From NCBI GenBank assembly GCA_031732755.1, contig JAVMKI010000059.1, positions 1 through 64,000 on the forward strand: DNA of 64,000 bases. Direction: 5' to 3'. A model generated the notes under the pieces. It worked only from the letters and a program-made list of their open reading frames with translations, was not told the origin of the DNA and ran no database searches. The translations under genes and the position numbers were made by a program. Origin of the DNA: Contendibacter sp031732755 (GTDB taxonomy: Bacteria; Pseudomonadota; Gammaproteobacteria; Competibacterales; Competibacteraceae). Each line of letters begins with the position of its first letter. Position 1 is the stretch's first letter. Of the stretch, positions 1-8,229 are shown in pieces.

Positions 1-47
1 GAAACTGCGCTCTAACGCTGTTGCCCTTCATGACATGAATGTTGGGA

Positions 48-95
48 TTAACCCTTGACGACCAGCGGTGACCGACTCCCCGGCTCATTCGTCAT
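48..95 (-). pseudogene. yhaV: Truncated yhaV toxin start (N-terminal 15 codons)
   Basis: An ATG at 95-93 overlaps the end of the PrlF-like gene in another frame and opens a peptide MTNEPGSRSPLVVKG that stops at TAA (48-50). The PLVV(N/K)G block is the usual start of YhaV mRNA-interferase toxins, which lie directly after prlF with a short overlap. The reading is lost right after that block, where a Trp codon would be expected, so a foreign sequence (the first ~50 bases of the window) seems to have cut the toxin. Only a short match is available, so this is inference. Confidence 0.4.
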
Positions 96-414
96 CGGCC
101 GACAGCGGGGCATCGAGATTCACCTCCACGCCGCCGACCAGGGCTTGGAGGCGCTGGACCAGTCCGGCATCGACCGCCTGAAGCCGTTCCGGGTGACGGG
201 CGATGTCGCGCGCCAGGAAGTCCAGGAACGGTCTCAACACCGGGTCTTCATCCTTGGCGCCAGCGGCCCGGGTCATCAGCACGGCGCTGTCGGACAGGAT
301 CGAATAATGGATCTTATCGCGTTTGCCCAGCTTGAGGGCGCGGCGAACGGTTTCCGGCACGGTCGTCTGATAGCGGTCGGTGAGCGTGGATTCGACTTCG
401 AGCGTGGACGCCAT
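85..414 (-). CDS. prlF: PrlF-like AbrB-fold antitoxin
   Basis: A 109-aa protein with an N-terminal AbrB/SpoVT swapped-hairpin segment (ESTLTDRYQTTVPETVRRAL, residues ~8-27), the DNA-binding fold of PrlF/SohA antitoxins. The acidic C-terminal half would contact the toxin. PrlF normally neutralises the RNase YhaV encoded immediately downstream; here only the first ~15 codons of a yhaV-like frame remain, so the antitoxin is probably an orphan. AT-rich sequence upstream (415-470) is a plausible self-regulated promoter. Family assignment is good; functional state is inferred. Confidence 0.75.
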   Translation of the reverse strand: MASTLEVESTLTDRYQTTVPETVRRALKLGKRDKIHYSILSDSAVLMTRAAGAKDEDPVLRPFLDFLARDIARHPERLQAVDAGLVQRLQALVGGVEVNLDAPLSADDE

Positions 415-531
415 GACAACACTCTCCGGTAGAAAAAGTTAATAGTAATGCAGATGCATTGCCATCGCCATGCACGCGCATGGCCTCTAACCGCGGGTGT
501 GCTATCGGAACTTCCGTGCTGGGCGGATGGA

Positions 532-897
532 TCACGGATGCGGCTTGACAGCCCAGGGGGTTGCCGGTCGCGCCTCACGGTGGGGCTGCCTCGTCTCCCG
601 GAGCGTCGGAGCCGGTGGATCATCGGCGCGAGACGGTTGCGGCAGGAGCGCCGGCTCGCGCGCCAGCCGTTCGATGATGCGCGCCAGCGGTTCCCGGTGT
701 TGCAGGGCCTGACGCAGGCGCGCGATGAGCTGTTGGGGTCGTGGCGCGCGCTGGAGCGCTTCCGCCAGTTCCCGGCGCTGCGACGGCGGCAGGGCCAGGG
801 TCAGCCCCGGAATCAGGCGCGGATCGCCCGGTGTCAAGCCCGCCAGCGGAAAAGCGATCACGTGTGGGCCGCGAGCGTTCGGAGTCGTGTGAACCAT
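532..897 (-). CDS. Uncharacterised mobile-element protein
   Basis: A 121-aa protein starting at ATG 897 (MVHTTPN). It is rich in Arg, Pro and Leu and is predicted mostly helical between residues 35 and 85 (PPSQRRELAEALQRA...LARIIERLAR). Its start overlaps the end of the upstream gene (stop at 858) by 40 bases, which suggests translational coupling. I do not recognise the family. The neighbourhood of conjugative-element genes suggests a backbone gene, but no role can be read from the sequence. Longer frames through the same region in the same direction appear to be GC-driven. Confidence 0.45.
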   Translation of the reverse strand: MVHTTPNARGPHVIAFPLAGLTPGDPRLIPGLTLALPPSQRRELAEALQRAPRPQQLIARLRQALQHREPLARIIERLAREPALLPQPSRADDPPAPTLRETRQPHREARPATPWAVKPHP

Positions 898-1445
898 ATG
901 GCTTCCTCCAGGATGGGAATCGGAACCCCTCGTGTCGTTTGCAAGTCGCCGGGTCGGGCGACGACCCCACGGCGGACGGCGAGGCGCTGGCGCAGACGAT
1001 CCAAATAGGCGGCGGTGAAAGGTGTCACGTGACACCAATGTACGTTCGCCAACGCCGCCCGGCGGGCCAGCGTCCCAATCGCGGCGGGCCAGTCGGTCGG
1101 GAGCAGCACTGCCAGCGGCTCGACCGTCCGCGCCAGTAACAGCACGCCGGCGGCACTGAATTGCACGCCCCGCCAGGCGCCGGCGAACCAGTCGAGCGCT
1201 TCGCCATAGCCCAGGAACGGCCCTCCCGGCCCCGCCTCCGCGGCCAGCCAGCCCAGTTGAAAGCCGTGGGCGAGCGCCGAGGTAGCGACCACCAAAGTAG
1301 CGCCATCGTCCAGGGCATGGAGATCGCAACCGCCCTCAACCTGATTCCAGGCGATCCAGGCCAGCAGGCCCGCCAGGGTGGTGGCGTCCGATTCGGCGGG
1401 GGTAGCGGGCTCGCCGCGAGCGGGGTGGGGAACGGGCACGATCAT
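858..1445 (-). CDS. Uncharacterised 195-aa protein
   Basis: This protein is Ala/Leu/Trp-rich and has no signal peptide or clear membrane helix. Internal segments such as DDGATLVVATSALAHGFQLGWLAAE (two short pieces around residues 47-70) look like a compact alpha/beta fold. It precedes and overlaps the 121-aa gene, so the two likely form an operon read from the AT-rich stretch at 1450-1510. I do not recognise the family. Position at the edge of element backbone genes suggests a mobile-element housekeeping role, but that is inference. Confidence 0.5.
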   Translation of the reverse strand: MIVPVPHPARGEPATPAESDATTLAGLLAWIAWNQVEGGCDLHALDDGATLVVATSALAHGFQLGWLAAEAGPGGPFLGYGEALDWFAGAWRGVQFSAAGVLLLARTVEPLAVLLPTDWPAAIGTLARRAALANVHWCHVTPFTAAYLDRLRQRLAVRRGVVARPGDLQTTRGVPIPILEEAIWFTRLRTLAAHT

Positions 1446-1632
1446 CCGGGTAGCGATCTTGAACTATTGGTTATTATTCTATTTAATTCATTAATAAAAG
1501 CCAAGCCGCTGGCTAAAACCTCCGGATTCCCGGTCGGGTTCGCCTGAGGTGCGGCATCGACGGCGGTGGGGCGGCGGTGGCCGGTGCGCCGATCCTCCCA
1601 CCGGTGGGGACCTCTCGGGGAGAACCGACGAC
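1446..1632. promoter_or_regulatory. Divergent intergenic promoter region
   Basis: This 187-bp gap separates genes read outward in both directions. It contains an AT-rich core (about 1462-1500, with runs such as TTATTATTCTATTTAATTC) in otherwise GC-rich DNA. It is the obvious place for promoters of the minus-strand 195-aa gene and the plus-strand 372-aa gene. No specific operator was identified. Confidence 0.4.
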
Positions 1633-2751
1633 ATGAGCACGGTGCGCAGTACCGCAATCCCACCCGCTCGACTGGGCGCCTACCTGACCCCGGCGGGAAC
1701 TAGTGTCCCCGTCCGTTCCACGCCGGCCCCCGCCCTGGCGGCGATGCGTCAGGCCGCCGCCGGCCCACTTACAGCGACCGCGGCGGCGCCTTGGCCGGTA
1801 CCGATGACGGGGGAGGAAAGGGAAGTCCAGCAAACCCAGCAGCGCGCCGCCCGCGAGCGACTGAAACACGCGCTCGCGCACGGCAAGGTGATGAGCCTGC
1901 TGGTGAGCGCCGCATTGCGACAACCCCAGGCGGTGGAGGAGTATCTGCCGCGTGCCGGCCAGTGGCTCGCCGACTGCGCCCGCCACCTCGCGACGCGATG
2001 GCTGCGGAATGCCGACCTCGATCCGGCGACCGCCACTCTGTCGGGCTATCACCAGTACGAAGTGCATCGGTTGCTGGCGGCGCTGATCGAACGGAATCCC
2101 GATTGGGTCAGCCAGCGTTCGCCGGAAACCCTGGCCACCCTGCTGGCGCCGTCGGTACCGGCCGACGCCCGGTGGCCGCCCGAGGAACGGCGGGAGTGGG
2201 TGTCGGCCGGCGCATCGTTGGACGTGCAGTGGGGTTATGCCAGAGCCCTGGCCCGTATCGCGGTCGCCGCACTGGAACATGATTTCCAGCGCGACCGGGC
2301 GACGGTGCTGGCCGATGCCCGTTCGGTGCTGGCCCGTGCCGCCACCGAACGGGCCGACCGTCTGTGCCAGCGCCTGGAACTGGACCCGTCCACTCACCCG
2401 ATCGCCCTGCTGCACTATCTGAACGTCGGGGGACGGCTGTACGCCGCCACCCTGGCGCGGGTCCACCGGGAGTCGGTCGCGCGGATCCAGGATTACCAGG
2501 ACTGTCTCAACCGGCACGATCCCGTCGGGGCGGACGCCATCGCCCGTCAGTACCAGGAACACCGGCTCGGCTACGACGGGATCGCGTTCCATTTCGCCGC
2601 GATCCTGCGGCAATTGGACGGGCTGACGCTGGAGCGGGAACTGGCGCCGGAAGAGGCACACTTCCCGCGGTTGGCATCGCCAATGCCTTCGGCGGCGACG
2701 AACCGGCCCGCACGCTCGTTCCCCTCCGCTCTGTGGCCGCCCTCGGTCTGA
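1633..2751 (+). CDS. Element protein, left paralogue of the 60.4-61.6 kb gene
   Basis: A 372-aa protein; the ATG at 1633 is chosen because the protein then starts MSTVRSTAI, which aligns with the start of its paralogue. Residues ~275-335 carry the most conserved block (LYAATLARVHRESVARIQ, YQDCLN, GAD, RLGYDGIAFHF), nearly identical in the gene at 60442-61578. The middle is a long helical region with no catalytic motif I can name. Two diverged copies in one element suggest duplication or fusion of two element backbones. Both lie next to an 8-bp repeat array. Function unknown. Confidence 0.6.
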   Translation: MSTVRSTAIPPARLGAYLTPAGTSVPVRSTPAPALAAMRQAAAGPLTATAAAPWPVPMTGEEREVQQTQQRAARERLKHALAHGKVMSLLVSAALRQPQAVEEYLPRAGQWLADCARHLATRWLRNADLDPATATLSGYHQYEVHRLLAALIERNPDWVSQRSPETLATLLAPSVPADARWPPEERREWVSAGASLDVQWGYARALARIAVAALEHDFQRDRATVLADARSVLARAATERADRLCQRLELDPSTHPIALLHYLNVGGRLYAATLARVHRESVARIQDYQDCLNRHDPVGADAIARQYQEHRLGYDGIAFHFAAILRQLDGLTLERELAPEEAHFPRLASPMPSAATNRPARSFPSALWPPSV

Positions 2752-2806
2752 CGAGGCCGGGGAGCGAGTTGCTGCCGGACGTTGAATCGGATGAGTCCAG
2801 ACGGGA

Positions 2807-2910
2807 ATGAGTCAGTGAGTCATTCTGCTGATGAGTCAATAAAGCAGTGAGTCAGTAAGTCAATACGTCAATGAGTCACTGGATCAGTGAATTGATGAGT
2901 CAGTCAGTGA
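2807..2910. repeat. Octamer array, consensus RTGAGTCA (13 units)
   Basis: The stretch divides exactly into 8-bp units without gaps: ATGAGTCA, GTGAGTCA, one diverged unit, ATGAGTCA, ATAAAGCA, GTGAGTCA, GTAAGTCA, ATACGTCA, ATGAGTCA, CTGGATCA, GTGAATTG, ATGAGTCA, GTCAGTGA. It lies between the 372-aa gene and the lytic transglycosylase gene. A second array of the same period and consensus, even sharing the ATACGTCA variant, occurs at 61629-61716. It could be a protein-binding array (iteron-like or oriT accessory) or a slippage-prone repeat; the sequence alone does not decide. Confidence 0.85.
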
Positions 2911-2931
2911 GAGAGAGGAAGAGAGTGAACC

Positions 2932-3369
2932 ATGCTGTTTCCTGACCTGCCGCCGCCCGGCCCGACTTCGCCGGTGACCGTCGTCTGCGTCCAGCAGGCG
3001 GCGGCGACCTATGGCATCCCGGAAGCACTGATCCTGGCGGTGCTCGAGACCGAAGGCGGACGGCCCGGCCTGGCCCGGCGCAACCGCGACGGCAGCCACG
3101 ATCTCGGGCCGATGCAAGTCAACACGCGTTGGGTCCGCCGGGAAGGCTTGAACGCCCGCGACTTGCGCGACCACGGTTGCTACAACCTCCACGTCGGGAC
3201 CGCCATCCTGACACGGGAGTTGCGCGCGGCGCCGGACCTCGCCACCGGGGTGGGCAATTACCACAGCCGGACGCCGCGCCACCACCAGCGTTATCAGCGG
3301 TTGATCGTTCGGTCGTTAAAGCGGTTGCTGGCCGGGATGGGGCGATCCGCGCCGCGTGGAGCGCCCTGA
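2932..3369 (+). CDS. Lytic transglycosylase, VirB1-like
   Basis: A 145-aa soluble lytic transglycosylase domain. The catalytic glutamate is in AVLETEGG (residues ~37-44), followed by the DLGPMQVN motif (~58-65) and the NYHSRTP/YQRL block near the end (~104-122), the usual three SLT motifs. The family cleaves peptidoglycan glycan strands to let a secretion channel cross the wall. No strong signal peptide is visible, so export may depend on the conjugation machinery or an upstream start. It lies directly after the octamer array, among element genes, which fits a VirB1-type role. Confidence 0.85.
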   Translation: MLFPDLPPPGPTSPVTVVCVQQAAATYGIPEALILAVLETEGGRPGLARRNRDGSHDLGPMQVNTRWVRREGLNARDLRDHGCYNLHVGTAILTRELRAAPDLATGVGNYHSRTPRHHQRYQRLIVRSLKRLLAGMGRSAPRGAP

Positions 3370-3412
3370 TGGGGGATGGTCGACGGCTCGGGCGGGCGGG
3401 CCGGGGCGTCGT

Positions 3413-4090
3413 TCAGCCGCCCGCCCCGGCGCGGAACGGATTGTAGCCGGCCACGGGCGTCGCCAGTTCGGCCGGGGTCGGCAGGCGAAAAGTGATCGGC
3501 TCCGCTCCGGCCTGCTGCACGTCGATCCGGGTGATGGCGGTCAGATCCCGCAGATACAGCAACACGCAGGTCGGCCCCCCGTCGCCGCCGGGCACCGTGT
3601 AGCCGATCGCTTGCAGGTGGGCGAAATCGGGTTCCCGGACCAGGCGGGCGAGCAGGTGGGGGTGGGCGCCCACCCCGTCGAACAGGATCGCCGCCCGCCG
3701 GAGTCCGGGCGCCCGGCCCTCGGCGCGTAAATAGGCTGCCAGCCGGTCCTCGATGGCGGTGGCCAGCGCCACCGTCACCCGGGTTTTGTCCAGGATCAGG
3801 GTCGAGACCGCCGCCAGATCGGCGCGGTCCACCGGACCCGGGAGGGTGCGGGGCAACGCCAGTTCCAAGCCGATGGCGACGGGCCGATAGCCCTGCTGCA
3901 GCGCCCGCCGCAGGGCCAGGCTGACCACGCGCGGCGCGGACCGCCCGAACAGCATGTTCAAGCCGTCCACCGGCAAGACGACCGCGGGATGACCGACCGG
4001 GGCATGGGGCAGGGGCCGTTCGGCCGGGGTTGGCGCGCCGGGCCGGAGGAAGGCGCAGGTCAGGGCGCGGGATTGGGGTTTGTTGCCCAT
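3413..4090 (-). CDS. Uncharacterised 225-aa element protein
   Basis: An Ala/Leu/Arg-rich protein starting at ATG 4090, convergent with the lytic transglycosylase gene. It looks like a soluble alpha/beta protein (VVLPVDGLNMLFGR, residues ~38-51; AAILFDGVGAHPHLLARLV, ~137-155). No signal peptide or transmembrane helix is seen. I do not recognise the family. AT-rich DNA at 4105-4150 upstream is a likely promoter. The context suggests a conjugative-element gene of unknown role. Confidence 0.5.
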   Translation of the reverse strand: MGNKPQSRALTCAFLRPGAPTPAERPLPHAPVGHPAVVLPVDGLNMLFGRSAPRVVSLALRRALQQGYRPVAIGLELALPRTLPGPVDRADLAAVSTLILDKTRVTVALATAIEDRLAAYLRAEGRAPGLRRAAILFDGVGAHPHLLARLVREPDFAHLQAIGYTVPGGDGGPTCVLLYLRDLTAITRIDVQQAGAEPITFRLPTPAELATPVAGYNPFRAGAGG

Positions 4091-4224
4091 CGGGTGGGGG
4101 GCCGCCGCTTCGAATCATTGTTTATTGATCATTTTAACGCAAAATAGCGGGAAACGCCGGGCGCCTTCCGCTGGTCGGGGATCGCCCTTCTTTTGCTCGC
4201 TGCCCGAATCGCCTACCCCACACC

Positions 4225-4881
4225 GTGAACCCTGATTCCTCCCCCAAGCACTACCCGCCGCTGGCCCTCGATCTCGGCGACCGCCCGATCGTGGGGCGGG
4301 ACCTGCTGTTGTTGCAGCAGTGGCTGGGCCTCGACCTGACCGAACTGACCGCCGCGCTCGGCATTTCGCCGCCGCGCTGGCGCGAACTGACCACCGAGCG
4401 CCCCGACGAGCCGCTGGACGATCCCGCCCTGGCCCTGCTGGTGTGGTCGATCCTGACCTTCCCGGCCCAGAGTTACCTGCCGGTGTATCCCGAGGTCGAG
4501 GCGGTGTATGCCACCTTTCAGGAACTGGCGGACACGCTCGAACTCCCCGGACGGCGGCGGCTGTCCGCCAAGAAGGCGTTCAGTCTGCTGCTCGGCCGCG
4601 AGGGCACCAGCGGCTTTCGCTGGCTGGCGCCCGGCGCGCCGCGCGGCAACGCCCGCCAGAAAACCCGCCGGCTGATGCTGGTGTTCGACGCCGTGCTGCG
4701 CGCCCACGGCGCGGCCGGATTGCGCCGCTGGTTGGAGCGGGTCGAACTGGAAGCCGCGCAACGCGGCATCGACCTCTGGGAGCGGAACTCCTGGCGCGAG
4801 AAAGCCGTTCCCCCACCGGCGGAACCGCCGGCGAATCCGACCGCGCCGCCGAAACCCCGCCGCGCCCGGCGCAAGACCTGA
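4225..4881 (+). CDS. Uncharacterised protein with HTH-like N-terminus
   Basis: A 218-aa protein starting at GTG 4225. Residues ~30-55 (LLLLQQWLGLDLTELTAALG, then PPRWRELT) resemble an XRE-like helix-turn-helix in which the protein chooses between helices around a Gly turn. A middle region (GRRRLSAKKAFSLLLGRE) is basic, and the C-terminal ~35 residues are Pro/Arg-rich and probably disordered. It may be an element-encoded DNA-binding protein. The HTH is suggested by pattern only, and I cannot name the family. Confidence 0.5.
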   Translation: MNPDSSPKHYPPLALDLGDRPIVGRDLLLLQQWLGLDLTELTAALGISPPRWRELTTERPDEPLDDPALALLVWSILTFPAQSYLPVYPEVEAVYATFQELADTLELPGRRRLSAKKAFSLLLGREGTSGFRWLAPGAPRGNARQKTRRLMLVFDAVLRAHGAAGLRRWLERVELEAAQRGIDLWERNSWREKAVPPPAEPPANPTAPPKPRRARRKT

Positions 4882-5019
4882 GCGGCGAACCCGCTCGCCA
4901 TCGGGAGGCCAGGCCGAGGAGGGTTGACCATTAAAATTGTTTAATATTTATAGATAAGCAATAATAATGATCCTGTGATCGCGCCCCTCATTATCTGACC
5001 GGAACTGAGTCCTCCGCGC

Positions 5020-6120
5020 ATGATTTCCATCAACCATTCCGCGTTCGTCGGCTGGGTTTTGACCGGCGTCGTGTTCGGGGGTGGGGTGGGGTGGATACTC
5101 CCAACCGCTGCGGCGCCACCGCTCGGCAGTGGGGTGGGGAGCAGTCCGGTTCAGTCCCCGCCGGAGACCTCGCCCGCGATACCCGTTCCCCCGGCCTCGC
5201 CGTGGGCGTCCACCGCCGCCACTGCCGGTTCGACCAGACCGCTGGCGGCCAGCCAGGCTGTGGCCCCTTTGGATGGCCGGTCGGTTCGCGCCGAGGAACC
5301 GGTGATTGGCGTCTCGCCCGACCCCATCGCGGAATGTCCGCCGGAAGCGCCGATCCGCATCGACGCCACGCTCTGCGTCAATCAGGCCACGCTGGATGCC
5401 ATCGAGGCCGGCGGTCAACTGAGCTACGATCCGGCCACCGGTGAGGCGATCTTTACCAATCCCGCGCCGTATGACTATATCAACGGCGGCTATGCGTTCA
5501 ACGCCGCCACCGAGGCCTGCGATCCCAATATCGACGTGCTGCTCAAGGAGGCGGCGGTAGCGGGCAGTCAGGCCACCCGCGGCATCGTCAACCGCCAGAT
5601 GGATTATCCGGATACCGACCCGCTCATCGCCGTCAAGAACCCGCAACGCGACGGCTACGGCGGGGCGTGCACCGTCAGCCTGATCACCTTCGATATTCGG
5701 GATTTGCTGGGCTTCGATCCGGCCCAGACCCTGGAGGAGATCAAAAAACTGATCGATGCCATCGCCTCGTTGGACCTCAACGACCTGGTCGGCGCGGCCT
5801 GTCGGGTATTCAATACGATTCTCGGCGACGTGCAGCGCCAGTTGCTGGATGACCTCCGGCGGAACAATCCCCTGACGCCCTATCAGCGATTCGTCCAGGC
5901 GCTGCGGATCGGATTTATCGCACCGCTGCCATCCTTCCTGTCGCTGGGTCTCACGCCCCGGTCCACGACGGCGACCGTGCCCGGCGTGGCCACGGGGTCG
6001 GCGCTGTGGGTGGTGCATCTGCCCGAGGTGGGCTATGTCTATCTGGCGCGCCTCAGCGACCTCAGCGTGATCGTGGTCGCCTTGTCGGCGACGCCGTTGG
6101 CGCCTGGGGATTCGGGTTGA
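5020..6120 (+). CDS. Secreted or periplasmic element protein
   Basis: A 366-aa protein with an N-terminal hydrophobic segment (residues ~9-32, VGWVLTGVVFGGGVGWILPTA) that reads as a signal peptide or anchor. A Pro/Ser/Ala-rich linker to ~90 is followed by a Cys-containing domain (IAECPPEAPIR, ATLCVNQATLDAIEAGG, ATEACDPNIDVLLKEA, GGACTVSLITFDIRD, GAACRVFNT). The spaced cysteines suggest disulfides, which would match the DsbG-like protein encoded by the same type of element at 61.7 kb. It may belong to the conjugative envelope apparatus, but I do not recognise the family. Confidence 0.55.
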   Translation: MISINHSAFVGWVLTGVVFGGGVGWILPTAAAPPLGSGVGSSPVQSPPETSPAIPVPPASPWASTAATAGSTRPLAASQAVAPLDGRSVRAEEPVIGVSPDPIAECPPEAPIRIDATLCVNQATLDAIEAGGQLSYDPATGEAIFTNPAPYDYINGGYAFNAATEACDPNIDVLLKEAAVAGSQATRGIVNRQMDYPDTDPLIAVKNPQRDGYGGACTVSLITFDIRDLLGFDPAQTLEEIKKLIDAIASLDLNDLVGAACRVFNTILGDVQRQLLDDLRRNNPLTPYQRFVQALRIGFIAPLPSFLSLGLTPRSTTATVPGVATGSALWVVHLPEVGYVYLARLSDLSVIVVALSATPLAPGDSG

Positions 6121-6125
6121 GTTCG

Positions 6126-6404
6126 ATGGATGCGGATAGAGGTTCGATGCTGATGCACGATGATCGGGGGGCCGGCGCTGCCGTGGACGAACCCTTGCTG
6201 TTGATCCTGCTGGGCGAACGGGCCGCCGCCGCGTGCCTGGAAGAGGAATGGTGCCGGGAGGCCCGGGCGGGATTGCAGGCCCTGGTGCAACGGGAGCCAA
6301 TGGCAGAGCCTGCCGATCTGCTGGCGCTCGCCGGGAGGCTGGGGGTCAAATTCGAGCATGGCTCGGCAACGGGCCCGTTGGAGCAAGATAGGCGCGTGTC
6401 ATGA
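6126..6404 (+). CDS. Small hypothetical protein (92 aa)
   Basis: Starts at ATG 6126, six bases after the stop of the secreted protein gene, and ends with an ATGA overlap with the cupin gene. This spacing supports translation as part of the same operon. The protein is acidic with a helical middle (EPLLLILLGERAAAACLEEEW) and no named motif. An alternative ATG at 6147 or 6153 is possible. Function unknown. Confidence 0.45.
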   Translation: MDADRGSMLMHDDRGAGAAVDEPLLLILLGERAAAACLEEEWCREARAGLQALVQREPMAEPADLLALAGRLGVKFEHGSATGPLEQDRRVS

Positions 6405-6808
6405 TCCTCGTTCCGCAGATTCAACACCCGACGGCGCCCGAGTATTTCTTCGCGGAAGGTTGCTTCATCACCGAATGGTGGAACACGCCCGCCGATGCCG
6501 ACCTGTCGGTGGCCCGCGCCCGGGTGGAACCGGGCGTGACCACCCGCTGGCATCACCTGCGGGGCGTGACCGAGCGGTACCTGATCCTGGAAGGCCGGGG
6601 GCGCGTCGAGGTGGGTAACTTGCCGCCCGAAGCCGTCGGGCCGGGCGCGGTGGTGCTGATCCCGCCCGGAACCCGCCAGCGCATGACCAACACCGGGGAG
6701 GGCGACCTGATCTTTCTCGCCGTGTGCACGCCACGGTTTACCCGGACGGTTTATCAAGACCTCGAACCCGAGGGCTGGCCGGAGCAGGACCATGATGCTC
6801 AACCCTGA
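6401..6808 (+). CDS. Cupin-domain protein
   Basis: A 135-aa single cupin. Motif 1 is the stretch around TRWHHLRGVTERYLILEGRG (residues ~47-66), with the metal-type His-His and Glu ligands, and motif 2 follows at PGAVVLIPPGTRQRMTN (~83-99). Small cupins bind a metal and act as isomerases, dioxygenases or sugar-binding modules; the substrate cannot be read here. It overlaps the preceding small gene by 4 bases and the following amidohydrolase by 17, so the genes are probably co-translated and act in one pathway. Confidence 0.8.
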   Translation: MILVPQIQHPTAPEYFFAEGCFITEWWNTPADADLSVARARVEPGVTTRWHHLRGVTERYLILEGRGRVEVGNLPPEAVGPGAVVLIPPGTRQRMTNTGEGDLIFLAVCTPRFTRTVYQDLEPEGWPEQDHDAQP

Positions 6809-7652
6809 CGACGCGCTCGTCGACGCCCACGTGCACGTCGTGCCGCCCGGTCTGCCGGGGTTGCACGCCTTCCCCGCGGTGCTGGACGGCGCCGAGGAGG
6901 TCGTGGCCGCCACGGTGCGGGCGGACATGGCGGCAAGCGGCATGGTGCAGGCCTTGGCGATGGGCGTGCTGTCCGACGACCCGGACGACCCGCTCGGGGT
7001 GGCGGCGACGCTGCGGATCGCCGATCAGGTACCGGGCCTGCACGCCATCGGCGTGGCCGATCCGCGCCGCAGCGATCCCGCCCACCTGGATCGGGTCGAA
7101 TACCAACTGCGGCAAGGCCGGATCAAGGGCATCAAGGCCTATCTGGGTTACCTGCACCACGGCCCCGCCAGTCCGGGCTATGCACCCTACTATCGCCTGG
7201 CCGCCCGCTATCAAATCCCGGTCATCTTCCACAGCGGCGACACCTACGCCGCCTCGGCCAAGCTCCAGTACGCCCACCCCTTGTTGGTCGACGAAGTGGC
7301 GGTGGACTATCCCGACACGCACTTCGTGATCGCCCATTGCGGCTGCCCCTGGTTCCTGGACGCCGCCGAAGTCGTCTACAAGAACGCCAACGTCTGGGCC
7401 GATCTGTCCGGCATCTTCGTCGGGGACGAGGCCGCGTTCGCGGCTCTGGCCGCCCGAGGCCGGTTGCGGCGGACGGTCGAACGGCTGCGCGAGGCGCTGG
7501 AGTACGCCGACCGGCCGGACCGGTTCCTGTACGGCAGCGATTGGCCGCTCGCCCCGATGGCGGCGTATCGGGCGTTTCTCGCCCCGCTGCTGGACGATCC
7601 CGCGTGGCGGGGGCTCCGGGCCGCCAACGCCCGCGCGCTGTTTCGGCTGTGA
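6792..7652 (+). CDS. Amidohydrolase family 2 (TIM-barrel metal hydrolase)
   Basis: A 286-aa protein with the amidohydrolase-2 hallmarks: DAHVHV (residues ~11-16, HxH metal ligands), GIKAYLGYLHHG (~113-124), IFHSGDT (~145-151), IAHCG (~180-184) and YGSDWP (~247-252, the conserved metal Asp). The family includes decarboxylases and lactonases acting on small organic acids. Its start lies within the end of the cupin gene, which suggests coupled expression. The substrate is unknown, and the length is normal for the family. Confidence 0.8.
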   Translation: MMLNPDDALVDAHVHVVPPGLPGLHAFPAVLDGAEEVVAATVRADMAASGMVQALAMGVLSDDPDDPLGVAATLRIADQVPGLHAIGVADPRRSDPAHLDRVEYQLRQGRIKGIKAYLGYLHHGPASPGYAPYYRLAARYQIPVIFHSGDTYAASAKLQYAHPLLVDEVAVDYPDTHFVIAHCGCPWFLDAAEVVYKNANVWADLSGIFVGDEAAFAALAARGRLRRTVERLREALEYADRPDRFLYGSDWPLAPMAAYRAFLAPLLDDPAWRGLRAANARALFRL

Positions 7653-7665
7653 GGGAGCGCCCGGC

Positions 7666-8229
7666 ATGAACCCCCTCCCGGACGGCTACACCCTTGAATC
7701 GGTCGCGGCGTCCGCCTGCCCCCACGCCGATGCCCGCCAGGCGGCGGCCATCGCCGAAGCCTGTTTCCAGAGCGCCCACGATCCCACCCAAATGCCGATT
7801 GACGACGCCACCGTGACGTGGTTGCTCGACACCGTGCCGGCCTACTGGAACCTGATCAAATATCGGGGCGCCGTGATCGGCAGTACGCTGATTCTCCCCA
7901 CCTCACGGGTCTTGATGCAGGGGTTCTGCGCGCCGAACGCACCGAGGCGGAGCTGTGGGCCGCGCTGCGGCGGGCACCGACTCGTTCGGCTGACTGCGGC
8001 TATCTTGGCAGGGGCCGCCCTGCGGGCGTCCCACCGGCGGCGAGGACTGGCCCTGGCCAGCTTGCAGGCTTCCCTGGACTATTTCCTGGCGCACGACCAT
8101 CCCCGGCCGGACGTCTACTGCTGGGTCTATTCCGAAGACGGCCGCTGGTTTCTCTCCGCGCTGCGGTGCGGGCTCGCCGCGCGGGGATTGGACTTGCTGG
8201 AGAGGCAGTCGGTGGCTGCTACCGGATAA
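7666..8229 (+). CDS. GNAT-like acetyltransferase, centre probably frameshifted
   Basis: A 187-aa frame starting 14 bases after the amidohydrolase. The N-terminal part (AIAEACFQSAHDPTQMPID; WNLIKYRGAVIGSTLILPTS) and the C-terminal part (LRASHRRRGLALASLQASL, an acetyl-CoA-loop-like RxxGxA motif) look natural. Between about 7919 and 8008 this frame reads a Cys/Gly/Arg-rich stretch, while the neighbouring frame reads a sensible helix (ERTEAELWAALRRAPT). Two compensating one-base indels (one base short near 7919-7922, one G too many near 8006) would restore a continuous protein. This could be real mutation or sequencing error. The end overlaps the convergent transporter gene. Confidence 0.5.
   Translation: MNPLPDGYTLESVAASACPHADARQAAAIAEACFQSAHDPTQMPIDDATVTWLLDTVPAYWNLIKYRGAVIGSTLILPTSRVLMQGFCAPNAPRRSCGPRCGGHRLVRLTAAILAGAALRASHRRRGLALASLQASLDYFLAHDHPRPDVYCWVYSEDGRWFLSALRCGLAARGLDLLERQSVAATG

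Noticed and set aside
1513..2661. 382-aa minus-strand frame
   Set aside because: Antisense to the 372-aa gene that has a real paralogue; Gln/Gly/Arg-rich product is typical of GC-driven reading.
2807..2910. CRISPR array
   Set aside because: Units are contiguous 8-mers without spacers, and there are no cas genes.
4948..6300. 450-aa minus-strand frame
   Set aside because: Antisense to the secreted element protein, with no domain and repetitive Arg/Gly composition.
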